A DNA stretch of 64,000 nucleotides from HKST-UBA178 sp965223815 (GTDB lineage Bacteria; Pseudomonadota; Gammaproteobacteria; Chromatiales; Chromatiaceae). Made by a program: the position numbers and the translations under genes. Positions 19,980 through 29,518 of this stretch are shown here, one piece after another (positions within the stretch are counted from its first letter, which is position 1; each line of letters begins with the position of its first letter). The stretch spans positions 2,232,001 to 2,296,000 of the forward strand of contig OZ245019.1 of NCBI GenBank assembly GCA_965223815.1, in the 5' to 3' direction. The notes under the pieces were generated by a model, which did not search any database, was not told the DNA's origin, and saw only the letters and a list, made by a program, of their open reading frames with translations.

Positions 19980-20771
19980 CTATTTAACGGCCTCTACCAC
20001 AACCATCGAATCTGCCCACCAGGCATCGTTAACGTCTGCCGGCAGCTTCAGCTCTTCGATCAGCTGAATTCTGATGGAACTGAAGTATTGGAATAGCAAC
20101 CGCTGGTGGGATCGGCTCAAGGAGTCGATCTCGTTGGTGAGATAGGTGAATATCCCCCCCTGGTGCAGATGCTTTGCGGCATGGGGGAAAAAATGCTCGG
20201 CGAACGTGGCACTCTGTCCGATCTGCTCGACAAATTCGGTTTCGTTTAGGGGGTAGGTGTGGAAGAAGATACCGTCGAATTGTTCCAGTGTCGGCAGCGT
20301 CTCCTGCCAGAGACCCGGCACCATACGCAACTCCCTGTCCGGATAGGCCTCTCTCCACGCCTCAAAGCGTTCTATCACGCTGTCATTGCACTCGATGATA
20401 GTGTGTGACCGACAACCGAACTGCTGTATAAAACCGGATGCGATTCCTCGACCGAAGCCGATTTCGAGAATCGAGCCGGAGTGCTTGGTAACGATCTCAG
20501 CCATTGCCCGCATTAATGGGATTTGCCAATCTTCCATGATCTCGTGATCGGAGAGATGAGCTTGGGTCCGGTCTGCAAGGGGCATTCCCTCATTGCCGGG
20601 AACAAATCTTGATGCGAGCCTCCCCAGCGCGCTCAAGTTGTCCGCAAACTCTGCCATGGCGCCGTTCAACAGCCAGTTGCGCTGGGCCTCACGGGGCGGA
20701 TTGATGAATTTGTCGTCCTTGAGCACGAGGGAAATCTCCATATCCCGCAGACGTTTCAGCCTTTTGATCAT
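19980..20771 (-). CDS. GAMT-like SAM methyltransferase, free-standing, between the two halves of an A domain
   Basis: A 263-residue class I methyltransferase. It resembles guanidinoacetate N-methyltransferase: IMEDWQIPLMRAMAEI, motif I LEIGFGRGIASGF, IIECNDSVIERF, FDGIFFHTYPLNE. GAMT has Asp where this protein has His in FHTYPL, so the acceptor is probably not guanidinoacetate. It sits exactly where NRPS N-methyltransferase domains are inserted (between A8 and A9), but as a separate gene with 26- and 19-base spacers. No good ribosome-binding site precedes ATG 20771. The frame stays open upstream to overlap the stop of the previous gene, so a frameshifted fusion is possible. Likely role: methylation of the tethered third residue. 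Confidence 0.85.
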   Translation of the reverse strand: MIKRLKRLRDMEISLVLKDDKFINPPREAQRNWLLNGAMAEFADNLSALGRLASRFVPGNEGMPLADRTQAHLSDHEIMEDWQIPLMRAMAEIVTKHSGSILEIGFGRGIASGFIQQFGCRSHTIIECNDSVIERFEAWREAYPDRELRMVPGLWQETLPTLEQFDGIFFHTYPLNETEFVEQIGQSATFAEHFFPHAAKHLHQGGIFTYLTNEIDSLSRSHQRLLFQYFSSIRIQLIEELKLPADVNDAWWADSMVVVEAVK

Positions 20772-20797
20772 CGCCGGTTGGTATCCGTATAGTCTCT

Positions 20798-23665
20798 CTA
20801 TGGGTTAGATAACGCCGATATCTCAGCCAGAACCTGAAACTCTTCCAGCCTCTCCGCGTCGCTCAACAGCCTTTCCGCTTCATCGGAATCCAAACTATCT
20901 AGCGCCTGCTCCAGCATCTCAACGGTGGGTTGCGTCTCAGGTGTGTCAACCGTCTGCTGGGGAGAGTCGTAGGTCACGGCAACCTCTCTTACAGCGGGAT
21001 GCTCCGCCAACACCGATTCCACCTCTTCCAGCTCTACCCGGTAGCCTCGGATCTTCACCTGATTGTCCACCCGCCCGAGAAATTCAATGGTGCCGTCGTC
21101 GCGATAGCGTGCCAGGTCGCCCGTTCGATAGAGCAGGGGGTCCGGGGTATGGCGGAAGGGATTGGGAATAAAGCGCTCGTTGCTCTTTTGGGATTGATCT
21201 AAGTAACCTTGGGCGACGCCTGCCCCGCCGATGCAGAGTTCTCCCGCCAGCCCGATCGGAGACGGCTGCTTATGTTTGTCGAGGAGATAGATGGTCGTAT
21301 TTTGTATTGGGCGGCCAATGGGTATGCGTCTCCCGGGAGGTAAGTCGTCCAGGCGACAGGCTGTGGCCCAAACCGTTGCCTCGGTGGGGCCGTATTCGTT
21401 GAACAGTGGCGTATTGGGCATCCGCGCTTTGTGTTTTTCCACCAGGTGCCCGCTGCAGGCCTCACCAGCGACAATCGCCGTGGCCAGAGATTTCAGTTGT
21501 GCCTCAGTGGAGTAATCTAGAATGAGAAGATAAAGCGAAGGTACACAGAGCAGGTGGGATACTTGCTCGGAGGCGATCAGATCGCAGAGGTTCAATATGT
21601 CCTGCTCCGCTCTGTTCGCGGGAAGAACCAGTGTACCGCCCTGAACCAGAGTCCAGAATATCCCAGCCACCGAGCTGTCGGTCGCCAAGGAGGAGAGCAG
21701 CAGGAAGCGCTCTGGTGGATTGGAGTAATACCGCTGCCTGGCAAGGGTGGAGTTGACCAGACTGGCGTGGGGCACTAACACCCCCTTGGGGTGACCGGTG
21801 GTACCTGAGGTGAAGATAACGTAGACGAGCTGGCCGTCGTCAACGCCAAGCTGGGGGTTGTCCTCCTCGGCCGAGGCGATCTCACGCCAGTCACCATCTA
21901 TGCAGAGCGCCGGGTAATTCCCACTGCTCACTTCGCTCATCAAGCGGGTACTGGTGATCAGAATAGAAGATCGACCAGATTCACTTTGGGCAAGATCGGA
22001 AAGCAGCAGCGCCAGTCGCTCTGAAGGATATGCCGGATCGAGTGGGACGTAGGCACTCCCAGCCTTGAGTATTCCCAGAATAGCCACCACGGCCTCGATA
22101 GAGCGCTCCAGCAATATAGGCACGAGCGTACCCTTTTTTATGCCGCGTTTAACGATGTAATGCGCCAGCTGATTGGCGCGTCTGTTTAGTTCGTCATAGG
22201 TGATCTGCTGTTGTGGGTAGTTGACGGCGATGGAGTGCGGTGAGCGCTCGACAGCCTGTTCGATGAGTTGATGTATTCCCAATGCCGAGGGGTAATCTGC
22301 CCGGGCGCCGTTCCACTCCACCAATAACTTGTGCCTCTCATCGCGAGAGTAGATCGGAAGACAGGAGACCGGCTGTGTTGTCTCCTCCAGTATATTCAGG
22401 AGGGTGGATTGCAGATGTTCGAGAATGCGGCGACTGAATCTGGAATCGTAATGGGCCCGGTCGTAAACCAGTATGAGTTCGAGCCTGTCCCCCGGAACCA
22501 CAAGCATCGCCAGTGGGAAGTTGCTGTACTCGACAAACACTTCATTGCTCACACCCAGCGCCGCTCTTGCCGCGATGGCCGCGCTCCTGGGTGGGAAGTT
22601 TTCGAACACTAGAATAGATTGAAACAGGGGTGTGCCGGGAGCGAGTTCGCTGCAGCGCTGGATTTCACTGAGGGCGCTCAGCTCGAACTCCCGGGTCTTG
22701 AGCTGCTGGCGTTGAATACCCTGCAGCCAGGTTGCCGGATGGTCGTCGGTGATCTTCACACGCGTGGGCAGGGTGTTGATAAACAGCCCTGCGGCCGTCT
22801 CCACACCCTCGAGATCCGGGGGGCGGCCGGACACCGTGGCCCCGAAGACGACGTCATCAGTGTTGCAGTAACGACCCAATACCAGCGCCCAGGCGCCGAC
22901 CACCAGTGTATTGAGCGTGAGTCGTTCCCCCCGAGCGTAGTTATCCAGGCGTTTTAGATTAGCGCTGTCGATTTCCATGCTCTCCACACCATGCCCTCGC
23001 GACAGGGTCCCTTGACCGCCGACCCGGGGAGGCTGGGTGGGTGAGGAGAAGCCTTTGAGGAGCTCGGTCCAATATGTCCGGTCATTGCTGGCATCACGCT
23101 TTTCCAGCCAACCAATGAATCGCGCGTAGGGGCAGGCATTCGGGAGTGGCGCCTCGGCTCCGGTAAGCAGTTGTCGATACAGCAATGCCACTTCATCGAG
23201 GATCAGCCGCACAGACCAGCCATCGAGCAGTAAGTGGTGAAAACTCCACAACAGTCGGTAGTGGTGCCGATCCAATTGAATCAGAGCAAGCCTTATTAGC
23301 GGAGCACTTGTCAATTCAAAGCCACGATCCCTGTCTCTTTGCAGCAACGAGGACCATTGGATCTCTTGTTCAGTCTCCGTCTGGTTGCTCCAATCCAGGT
23401 GCTGCCAGGGCACCGATACCCGATGACGAACGATTTGCAAGGGCTGGTTCCGCTGCTCCCAGGTGAATAGAGTCCTCAGAACCGGGTGTCTTACGACCAC
23501 CCGGTCCCAGGCATTTACTAATTGCGAGGTGTCGATGGGTTGGTTGAACTCACAGCTGTATTGCTGGAAATAAATTCCCGACCCAGTCGATTCTAGAGTG
23601 TGGAAAAGCACACCCTCCTGTAGTGGAGAGAGTCGGTAAATCGCCTCGATGTTTTTGTCGCCCAT
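20798..23665 (-). CDS. NRPS protein: condensation - adenylation core (A1-A8 only)
   Basis: A 955-residue protein. The N-terminal C domain (LSPLQEGVLFH; FHHLLLDGW with His143-144) is of the kind that follows an epimerization domain, so it expects a D-residue donor. The A domain from about residue 465 has A2 LKAGSAYVPLDPAYP, A3 IFTSGTTGHPKG, A5 NEYGPTEATVW, A7 YRTGDLARY and A8 VDNQVKIRGYRVELEE. It then stops after a roughly 65-residue acidic tail. A9, A10 (the catalytic Lys) and the PCP are encoded separately at 17924-19960. The substrate is not assigned. It starts 15 bases after the preceding NRPS gene and is clearly in the same operon. Confidence 0.92.
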   Translation of the reverse strand: MGDKNIEAIYRLSPLQEGVLFHTLESTGSGIYFQQYSCEFNQPIDTSQLVNAWDRVVVRHPVLRTLFTWEQRNQPLQIVRHRVSVPWQHLDWSNQTETEQEIQWSSLLQRDRDRGFELTSAPLIRLALIQLDRHHYRLLWSFHHLLLDGWSVRLILDEVALLYRQLLTGAEAPLPNACPYARFIGWLEKRDASNDRTYWTELLKGFSSPTQPPRVGGQGTLSRGHGVESMEIDSANLKRLDNYARGERLTLNTLVVGAWALVLGRYCNTDDVVFGATVSGRPPDLEGVETAAGLFINTLPTRVKITDDHPATWLQGIQRQQLKTREFELSALSEIQRCSELAPGTPLFQSILVFENFPPRSAAIAARAALGVSNEVFVEYSNFPLAMLVVPGDRLELILVYDRAHYDSRFSRRILEHLQSTLLNILEETTQPVSCLPIYSRDERHKLLVEWNGARADYPSALGIHQLIEQAVERSPHSIAVNYPQQQITYDELNRRANQLAHYIVKRGIKKGTLVPILLERSIEAVVAILGILKAGSAYVPLDPAYPSERLALLLSDLAQSESGRSSILITSTRLMSEVSSGNYPALCIDGDWREIASAEEDNPQLGVDDGQLVYVIFTSGTTGHPKGVLVPHASLVNSTLARQRYYSNPPERFLLLSSLATDSSVAGIFWTLVQGGTLVLPANRAEQDILNLCDLIASEQVSHLLCVPSLYLLILDYSTEAQLKSLATAIVAGEACSGHLVEKHKARMPNTPLFNEYGPTEATVWATACRLDDLPPGRRIPIGRPIQNTTIYLLDKHKQPSPIGLAGELCIGGAGVAQGYLDQSQKSNERFIPNPFRHTPDPLLYRTGDLARYRDDGTIEFLGRVDNQVKIRGYRVELEEVESVLAEHPAVREVAVTYDSPQQTVDTPETQPTVEMLEQALDSLDSDEAERLLSDAERLEEFQVLAEISALSNP

Positions 23666-23680
23666 ATAGAACCCAGAAGA

Positions 23681-26600
23681 TTACTCTTCCCCGAATTCCG
23701 CTAACAGAGCATCAAGATCACTCTGGTCGATATCGGCGTCGGGAAAGTCGGATGGAGTGTGTCCGCTCGATCCGGCGGAAAGGCAGTGATCGATCAGGGC
23801 GCGGGTATTGTTCAGGGTGGCGTCCGCCAAATATTCTATGGTAGCCGGCAGATGCATCCTGTCGCTGTAGGTCCAGTCCATATGGAGTCGTCCGGCAAAG
23901 ACCGCAGCATTGATCTCAATGGCATAGAGTCGAATGCCGTGGGTACCGCACGAGACACTTATAGGCGCCGCCAATTGCAGCATCCCGGATTCACGGATGT
24001 TCCGCTCCCAGCGCCCCATGTAGTTGAAAAGAATTTCCCGGGGCGGCGCCTTTGCCAGCGGCTGCGTACGGGATTCATCGTGCACCAGATAGCGCAGCAC
24101 GCCATAGCCTATACCTCGATTGGGGACAGCGCGCAGCTGCTCCTTGATCGAAGTCAACGCCCGATCGAAATCGCTCTGAGGTTGGCACTGGAGTCTCAGG
24201 GGGTAGACCGAGGTGAACCAGCCGACGGTGCGTAGCAAGTCTAGCCCGGGGGCGATCTCCTCCCTGCCATGTCCCTCCAGATCGATGGAGATCGACTGCT
24301 GCCCGCTCCATGCACCAAGAGTGGTTAGAAGGCCCGTCAGCATCACATCCACCACCTGAATACGGTAGGCGGCTGGAACATCATGCAACAAGCGCCGGGT
24401 ATTTTCAGCGTCCAGGGTAACGCGGATTGTTTTCGCAGAAGCCAGTTCGTTTGCACCCTGGTCCAGGTCTCTCGGCAGCGGCTCGCCCGGTGAACAGGAG
24501 CTTGTCCAGAACCCGATCTCATTTCGAAGCGCGGCCGAGTTGGCGTAATCGGATAGCGCCTCGGACCATCGGCGCATCGAAGCGCTCTTTGGGGGCAGGG
24601 TAACGGGTACTTGGTCCCGTAACTGTTGGCATGCTTTGTCCAGATCCTGGAGCAATATCCACCAGGAAACCCCGTCGATTACCAGGTGATGTACGACCAA
24701 TATCAGCAGATTCGGGGCCGATTTTCTTTGGAAATAGGCACCTCGGATCAAATCGCCAGAGCCTAAGTTCAGTGTGCCATTGAGCTGAGTCGAAATTTTC
24801 TCGATGAGTTGTAATTGATCGGAGTTTGCAACATCACCGAGGTCATGGGTATCGACGACCGGTTCTATGCTGTCAAGGCCGGTGATGGTTTGTTGCCACT
24901 CCCCGCTGTTTTGATCAAAGCGGCTGCGCAGTCCGTCGTGATGGCCGAGCACTAGCTTTATTGCCTCTCTCAACAGCGTCGGACTGATTCCCGGGTCTAC
25001 CTCTACCCGAACTTCCTGATTGTAATGATCCGGGTTGGGTAACCCTGCCTCGAAAAAGCGGCGTTGAATCGGCGTCAGTTCGATGCATCCTTCGATAGGT
25101 TGCTGATCAGCACCGATTAGCGATACTCGTTTGGCGACGCCGGCCAGTTCGGCCACCGTGGGGTGATCGAAAATCTGCTGCGGGGTGATCGACAGCCCCA
25201 GTTTTTTGGCACCAGCCACTATCTGAATGTTGAGAATGGAGTCGCCGCCGAGATCGAAAAAGCTGTCGTTTCTTCCCACTCTGTCGACGCCGAGAATCTG
25301 CGCCCAAAGGTTAGCCAACTGGGTTTCGGTTTCATTCCTTGGTGGAGCGTAATTCAGATTGGCGTTTTCCTGCTGCCTTTCCGGTTTCGGCAATGCGGCA
25401 CGATCCAGTTTGCCGTTGACCGTGAGCGGGATGCGATCCAGGCGCACAAAAGCTGCGGGGATGAAGGCCTCGGGAAGTTTGTCACCCAGCAGTTTCCGCA
25501 ATTCAGGGGCGGGTATCTCATCGTCGGCAACGTAATAGGCAACCAGTTGTTGCTCGCGCACCGGGGCGCTATCGGAAAGATCGACTCGATAGCCGATTTC
25601 TTTGAGGATGCTGTTTACATTGCTGGGATCGATGTCATCCTCCAATTCTTCCCTGGCCTCATCCCGCTCTTTGTGGCCCAGGCGCACATCCCAGCTGTAT
25701 GGGAGGGAGTAGTTGTGATAGCCCTGCTCCAGTTTATGTACATAGATACCGGCTTCGTTGATCAGACAGTTGGTGGAGCGGCCGGTATCCGCAGGTCGAA
25801 TCCAGCCGGCTTTTTTATCCAGATAATCCAGAACCTCCTGCAGAGTTACGTCGCAGTAACGATAGAAGTCAACGAACTGTATGCGCTCAAAGATTTCGTC
25901 CTGCTGAAAAATCTCCACATCCAGGTGCTGTGAGATGACGTCGTCAAGCCGATGGTAGGCCTTGCGGGCTTCGATGATGGTGCGCTCGATCTCGCGGGGA
26001 TCGAACACGCGGTTGCGAAAAAGATCGGCCAGCCGCGTCTCGAAAATCTGTCCCCTGGAGAGGCCGGTAAAAATGTAGTCGATGCCCCGCTCATGGGCCA
26101 GTTTCATACTCAGGGTGTAGATGGTTTTGAAGCAGCCGTTGCAGACATTGCTGTGGCGATTCAGACTATCGACAAATACCTCGTCCATGAACGGTGTCTG
26201 CCCGATATGCAGTTCAAGTCCAAGATTGTCGACCAGCCGACGAATATTGGCCTTGGCGCCGTCGGAGATGTAACCGTTCTCCAGAGTGAACACCAGCGGA
26301 TTCAATCCCATATCGACCAGTTTGCAGAGTGCATAGGAGCTATCCTTGCCTCCGCTCAAAAGGGCGATACAATCCTGTTCTCCCTGTCGCGACGCCTTCG
26401 CCCGTTCTACAATAATTCGCAGATCTTCCATATGGCCGAAGTAACCGTAAGATTTATCCGCGCTGGCCTCATAATTGCGGCATATTCGACAAACCTGCTG
26501 CTCATCAAGGTGGGCATCCGGGTGTTTGGCCGACAGTCCGCAGCGGCAACAGAATTCATCCCCGGTCGCGGAGTCTGAGTGTTCCTCACGATCCAGTGCG

Positions 26601-29272
26601 ACTACCACGCATTCGCTAATACCCTGCTGTTCCGCCAGGGTGCGCTCAATTTCCGCCAGCTCAACTCTGACTCCGCGAATTTTCACCTGGTGATCCCGTC
26701 GTCCCAAAAATTCAAGCTGAGCTACAGGGGACCAGCGCCCGAGATCTCCGCTGGCATACATTTTTTCTCCCGGCCGAAAGGGATTTTCCGTGAACGCCGC
26801 CGCAGTCTGTTCAGGCGCGTTCAGATATCCGTCGGCGACACCGGCTCCGCCTATGAAAATCTCGCCAACGACTCCCTCGGGAGCGGGGTTGCCGTAGCCA
26901 TCGAGTATGTAGATATCCAGATTGTCGATCGCTCTTCCGATGGGGACCGAAACGGCATTGTCCCGCTGTGCATCAAAGTGGTGAATCATGCAGGCAACAG
27001 TGCCTTCGGTGGGTCCGTATTCATTGAAGATGTCAACCCGCTCGCCAAACCGCCTGCTGATAATTTCCGCCAAATCACTTCGAAGGTCCTCGCCTCCCAC
27101 AATCAGTTTTTTCACCCGGGAATGGCTCACATCCAGCGCCTTTAGCAGGGCAAGGTGGGAGGGAGTCAGTTTTATGATATCGACCTGATTGTCCTCAATC
27201 ACCCGCTGGATCATGACCTCTCGGCCCTCCATGCGTTCCGGGTAGATCACAACCCGGCTGCCCGACACCAGCGGCGTGAAAATGGAGGTAACGGTCAGGT
27301 CAAAAGAGAGGGAGGAAAAGAGTGGGAAATCGAGCACCTCGCCTTGGAGGTAAAACCGGCTGGCCCAGCTGATGTAATTGGCAAGGCCAGGATGATTGAC
27401 CACCACTCCCTTGGGCTGTCCGGTAGACCCGGAGGTATAGATTACATAGGCGGTGCCTTGCAGGTGTCTGCAACAAGACGGGGCGTTGCTCGGCAGTGCG
27501 TCCAACTCTTTGTCGACTTGATCAATGTCGATACAGTTGAACGGAGTTTCGGGAAGTTTCGGTCTCAACGCTGTGCTGGTGATTATCAGGGAGGGAACAG
27601 CCGCTTCGAGGATTACCGAGGTTCGCTGAGCGGGATGCTCGATATCGAGCGGAATGTAAGCGGCACCGCACTTCATGATGCCGATCATTACCACTACAGC
27701 ATCCATGGAGCGGGTAAGGTAGAGAGCGACACGGTCTCCGCTACCAATACTGTGCCCAGTGAGGTAGTGCGCCCATTGACTGCTCCGGCTGTCGAGTTCG
27801 GAGTAGCTCATCGTCTCCTGGCCACACTTGAGTGCCGTTGCCGCAGCGGATCTGGCAACTTGTTCCCGGAATAGGTCTACTATGGTTCCCTTAATGGTTT
27901 GGGGTCGCGCATCGCGGTTGTAGTCGACGATAAGCCGCTCACGCTCCTCATCCGACGTAAGGGGCACGGCGGCAATGGGCAGCTTGGGATCGTCCAGAAA
28001 GGCATCGCACAGTTTTATAAAGTGGGCGACGGCACGCGCTCTCTCATCCCCGGAAAACGCCTCCAGGCTCATATCGAAGTCTAAAGTCAGTTCGTCAGAG
28101 CAATCGAAGTCGTATACCTGCAGGCGCAGCAGATGGCCGCGGTCGCCGAATCCGGGGTGTATCCAGCGCGTATGGGAGGGAATGCCGTGGAAATCTCCAA
28201 AGGAGGCAGTGATGTAATTCAACACCACATCGTAATTCCGGTTGTGGGCAAAGCTGCTCAGGCCTGGGGCGGTATTGATGAGAAATTGTTGAGTTTCCCG
28301 GGCAATCTTTTTGTGCAGGGATTCGAATGTCTCGTCGGCATCGACAGGGCAATGTAGCGGGAATAATTCGATAAACAGGCCTGCGGTCTGTTTCAGCTGG
28401 GGGGATATTCTCCCGTGGGCAGGTGTACCCACTGCGATTTGCCGGTTGCCCGTTATGCGAAAGAGAAAGGCAAACAGTAGCGTGGCGATTATCTGATACT
28501 GTGAGAGATCGTGATTGAGTGTCCTGAAGCCGGGTTGGCCGCTCAACTCGCCAAGACGTCGAGTGCGGTCCTTTCCCAGCGGACGGGACAGCCGCTCGGT
28601 TCTTCCACTTCCCTCTGTCTCCATGCGGCGATAGAAAGTCGATGGTGAAAAGGGTGTTTTGAGTTTTCCGTTCCAGTATTTCTGGCAGCGGAGGTAGTGC
28701 TTTGAGGTTTTGCTTTTCGCTTCGGTTTCTATGTAGTCCCGATAGCTGGGGAGGGGGCTGGATTCGCCAAGCTTTCCGTTTAGCGCCAGACCGTAAAGAC
28801 CTTGCATTCTCTCGAACAGTACGGCACTGGACGAGGCGTCGGTTACGAGATGATGCTGATTGAGGTACCAAACGAATAGATCTGCGCGCAACTTGATTAG
28901 TGCACTATGGGTGAGTGAGCGCTGCAGAGGAAACTGATATACACGCTGTTTTTCTACCCACTCTGAGAGGGATTCATCAGGGCTGGAAGAGTCTGAAAAA
29001 TCCAACATCTCCAGCTGGCATGGTGTTTGTGATGAGAAGCGCTGTCGGGGCGGATCGCTGTCGGTTATCAGCGAGCAATTCAGGACATCGCAGCTCTCTA
29101 CCAACTTCTGATGGGCGAGTTGGAAGGCATCCAGGTTTACTGCCCCGTGGAGTTCGAACGTCAGCACCATATTGTACAGGGGGTCATCCGGCTGCAGCCG
29201 TTGACCTGCCCAGATAAGAAGCTGGCTACTGGTCAGTGGATAAAACGGGCTGCCAGAGGACTCATTCACCAT
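23681..29272 (-). CDS. NRPS protein: C - A interrupted by PP-loop ATPase - PCP - epimerization
   Basis: An 1863-residue synthetase. The C domain occupies about 5-440, with HHLVTDASS at 140-148. The A domain has A3 YTSGSTGQPKG (612-622), A5 NEYGPTE (750-756) and A8 HQVKIRGVRVELAE. Between A8 and A9, residues about 893-1234 are a foreign domain: Cys pairs (908/911 and 928/931), PP-loop LSGGKDSS (Ser973 onward) and a third pair CNGC (1044-1047). This is the adenine-nucleotide alpha-hydrolase fold and is closest to the N-acetyl-sugar amidotransferase type. Then follow A10 VNGKLDRAAL, PCP (Ser1345 in DLGGDSILN) and E (HHLVIDGVSW). Expected action: load X2, modify it with ATP, epimerize it. Start ATG 29272 overlaps the PCP gene. 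Confidence 0.93.
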   Translation of the reverse strand: MVNESSGSPFYPLTSSQLLIWAGQRLQPDDPLYNMVLTFELHGAVNLDAFQLAHQKLVESCDVLNCSLITDSDPPRQRFSSQTPCQLEMLDFSDSSSPDESLSEWVEKQRVYQFPLQRSLTHSALIKLRADLFVWYLNQHHLVTDASSSAVLFERMQGLYGLALNGKLGESSPLPSYRDYIETEAKSKTSKHYLRCQKYWNGKLKTPFSPSTFYRRMETEGSGRTERLSRPLGKDRTRRLGELSGQPGFRTLNHDLSQYQIIATLLFAFLFRITGNRQIAVGTPAHGRISPQLKQTAGLFIELFPLHCPVDADETFESLHKKIARETQQFLINTAPGLSSFAHNRNYDVVLNYITASFGDFHGIPSHTRWIHPGFGDRGHLLRLQVYDFDCSDELTLDFDMSLEAFSGDERARAVAHFIKLCDAFLDDPKLPIAAVPLTSDEERERLIVDYNRDARPQTIKGTIVDLFREQVARSAAATALKCGQETMSYSELDSRSSQWAHYLTGHSIGSGDRVALYLTRSMDAVVVMIGIMKCGAAYIPLDIEHPAQRTSVILEAAVPSLIITSTALRPKLPETPFNCIDIDQVDKELDALPSNAPSCCRHLQGTAYVIYTSGSTGQPKGVVVNHPGLANYISWASRFYLQGEVLDFPLFSSLSFDLTVTSIFTPLVSGSRVVIYPERMEGREVMIQRVIEDNQVDIIKLTPSHLALLKALDVSHSRVKKLIVGGEDLRSDLAEIISRRFGERVDIFNEYGPTEGTVACMIHHFDAQRDNAVSVPIGRAIDNLDIYILDGYGNPAPEGVVGEIFIGGAGVADGYLNAPEQTAAAFTENPFRPGEKMYASGDLGRWSPVAQLEFLGRRDHQVKIRGVRVELAEIERTLAEQQGISECVVVALDREEHSDSATGDEFCCRCGLSAKHPDAHLDEQQVCRICRNYEASADKSYGYFGHMEDLRIIVERAKASRQGEQDCIALLSGGKDSSYALCKLVDMGLNPLVFTLENGYISDGAKANIRRLVDNLGLELHIGQTPFMDEVFVDSLNRHSNVCNGCFKTIYTLSMKLAHERGIDYIFTGLSRGQIFETRLADLFRNRVFDPREIERTIIEARKAYHRLDDVISQHLDVEIFQQDEIFERIQFVDFYRYCDVTLQEVLDYLDKKAGWIRPADTGRSTNCLINEAGIYVHKLEQGYHNYSLPYSWDVRLGHKERDEAREELEDDIDPSNVNSILKEIGYRVDLSDSAPVREQQLVAYYVADDEIPAPELRKLLGDKLPEAFIPAAFVRLDRIPLTVNGKLDRAALPKPERQQENANLNYAPPRNETETQLANLWAQILGVDRVGRNDSFFDLGGDSILNIQIVAGAKKLGLSITPQQIFDHPTVAELAGVAKRVSLIGADQQPIEGCIELTPIQRRFFEAGLPNPDHYNQEVRVEVDPGISPTLLREAIKLVLGHHDGLRSRFDQNSGEWQQTITGLDSIEPVVDTHDLGDVANSDQLQLIEKISTQLNGTLNLGSGDLIRGAYFQRKSAPNLLILVVHHLVIDGVSWWILLQDLDKACQQLRDQVPVTLPPKSASMRRWSEALSDYANSAALRNEIGFWTSSCSPGEPLPRDLDQGANELASAKTIRVTLDAENTRRLLHDVPAAYRIQVVDVMLTGLLTTLGAWSGQQSISIDLEGHGREEIAPGLDLLRTVGWFTSVYPLRLQCQPQSDFDRALTSIKEQLRAVPNRGIGYGVLRYLVHDESRTQPLAKAPPREILFNYMGRWERNIRESGMLQLAAPISVSCGTHGIRLYAIEINAAVFAGRLHMDWTYSDRMHLPATIEYLADATLNNTRALIDHCLSAGSSGHTPSDFPDADIDQSDLDALLAEFGEE

Positions 29273-29516
29273 TCGTCTTCCCCATGACACGCAGCAGGTA
29301 AGTGTTGATGGAATTGAGATCGCGAAAGTTTTCAAAGGTAAAATCTTCCGGCGGTACGCTCACCGCAAACAGCTGCTCGATGTGGCCCACGAGCCGTAGC
29401 ATGCCCATCGAGTCCACCATACCGTCGTCAAGTAGATTCTCATCGAAGGCGATAAGTACATCGCTGTGGAGGATCTCCTCCGAGATGAACTGCGCCAGTG
29501 CCTCTCTTGTGTCCAT
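29262..29516 (-). CDS. Stand-alone peptidyl/acyl carrier protein
   Basis: An 84-residue carrier protein with phosphopantetheine Ser36 in DGMVDSMGMLRLVGHIE, acidic helices and the usual length. ATG 29516 lies two bases after the stop of the adenylation gene, and its own 3' end overlaps the start of the large NRPS by 11 bases. Tight coupling on both sides argues that it is loaded by the upstream stand-alone A domain and hands its aminoacyl group to the first C domain of the large NRPS. It has DSMG where PCPs usually have GGDS. Confidence 0.9.
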   Translation of the reverse strand: MDTREALAQFISEEILHSDVLIAFDENLLDDGMVDSMGMLRLVGHIEQLFAVSVPPEDFTFENFRDLNSINTYLLRVMGKTNGE

Positions 29517-29518
29517 AG

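Noticed and set aside
25163..25933. 256-codon plus-strand frame opposite the large NRPS gene
   Set aside because: It lies wholly antisense to the PP-loop insert and A9-A10 coding sequence, with no family match or ribosome-binding site; a shadow of the strong minus-strand gene
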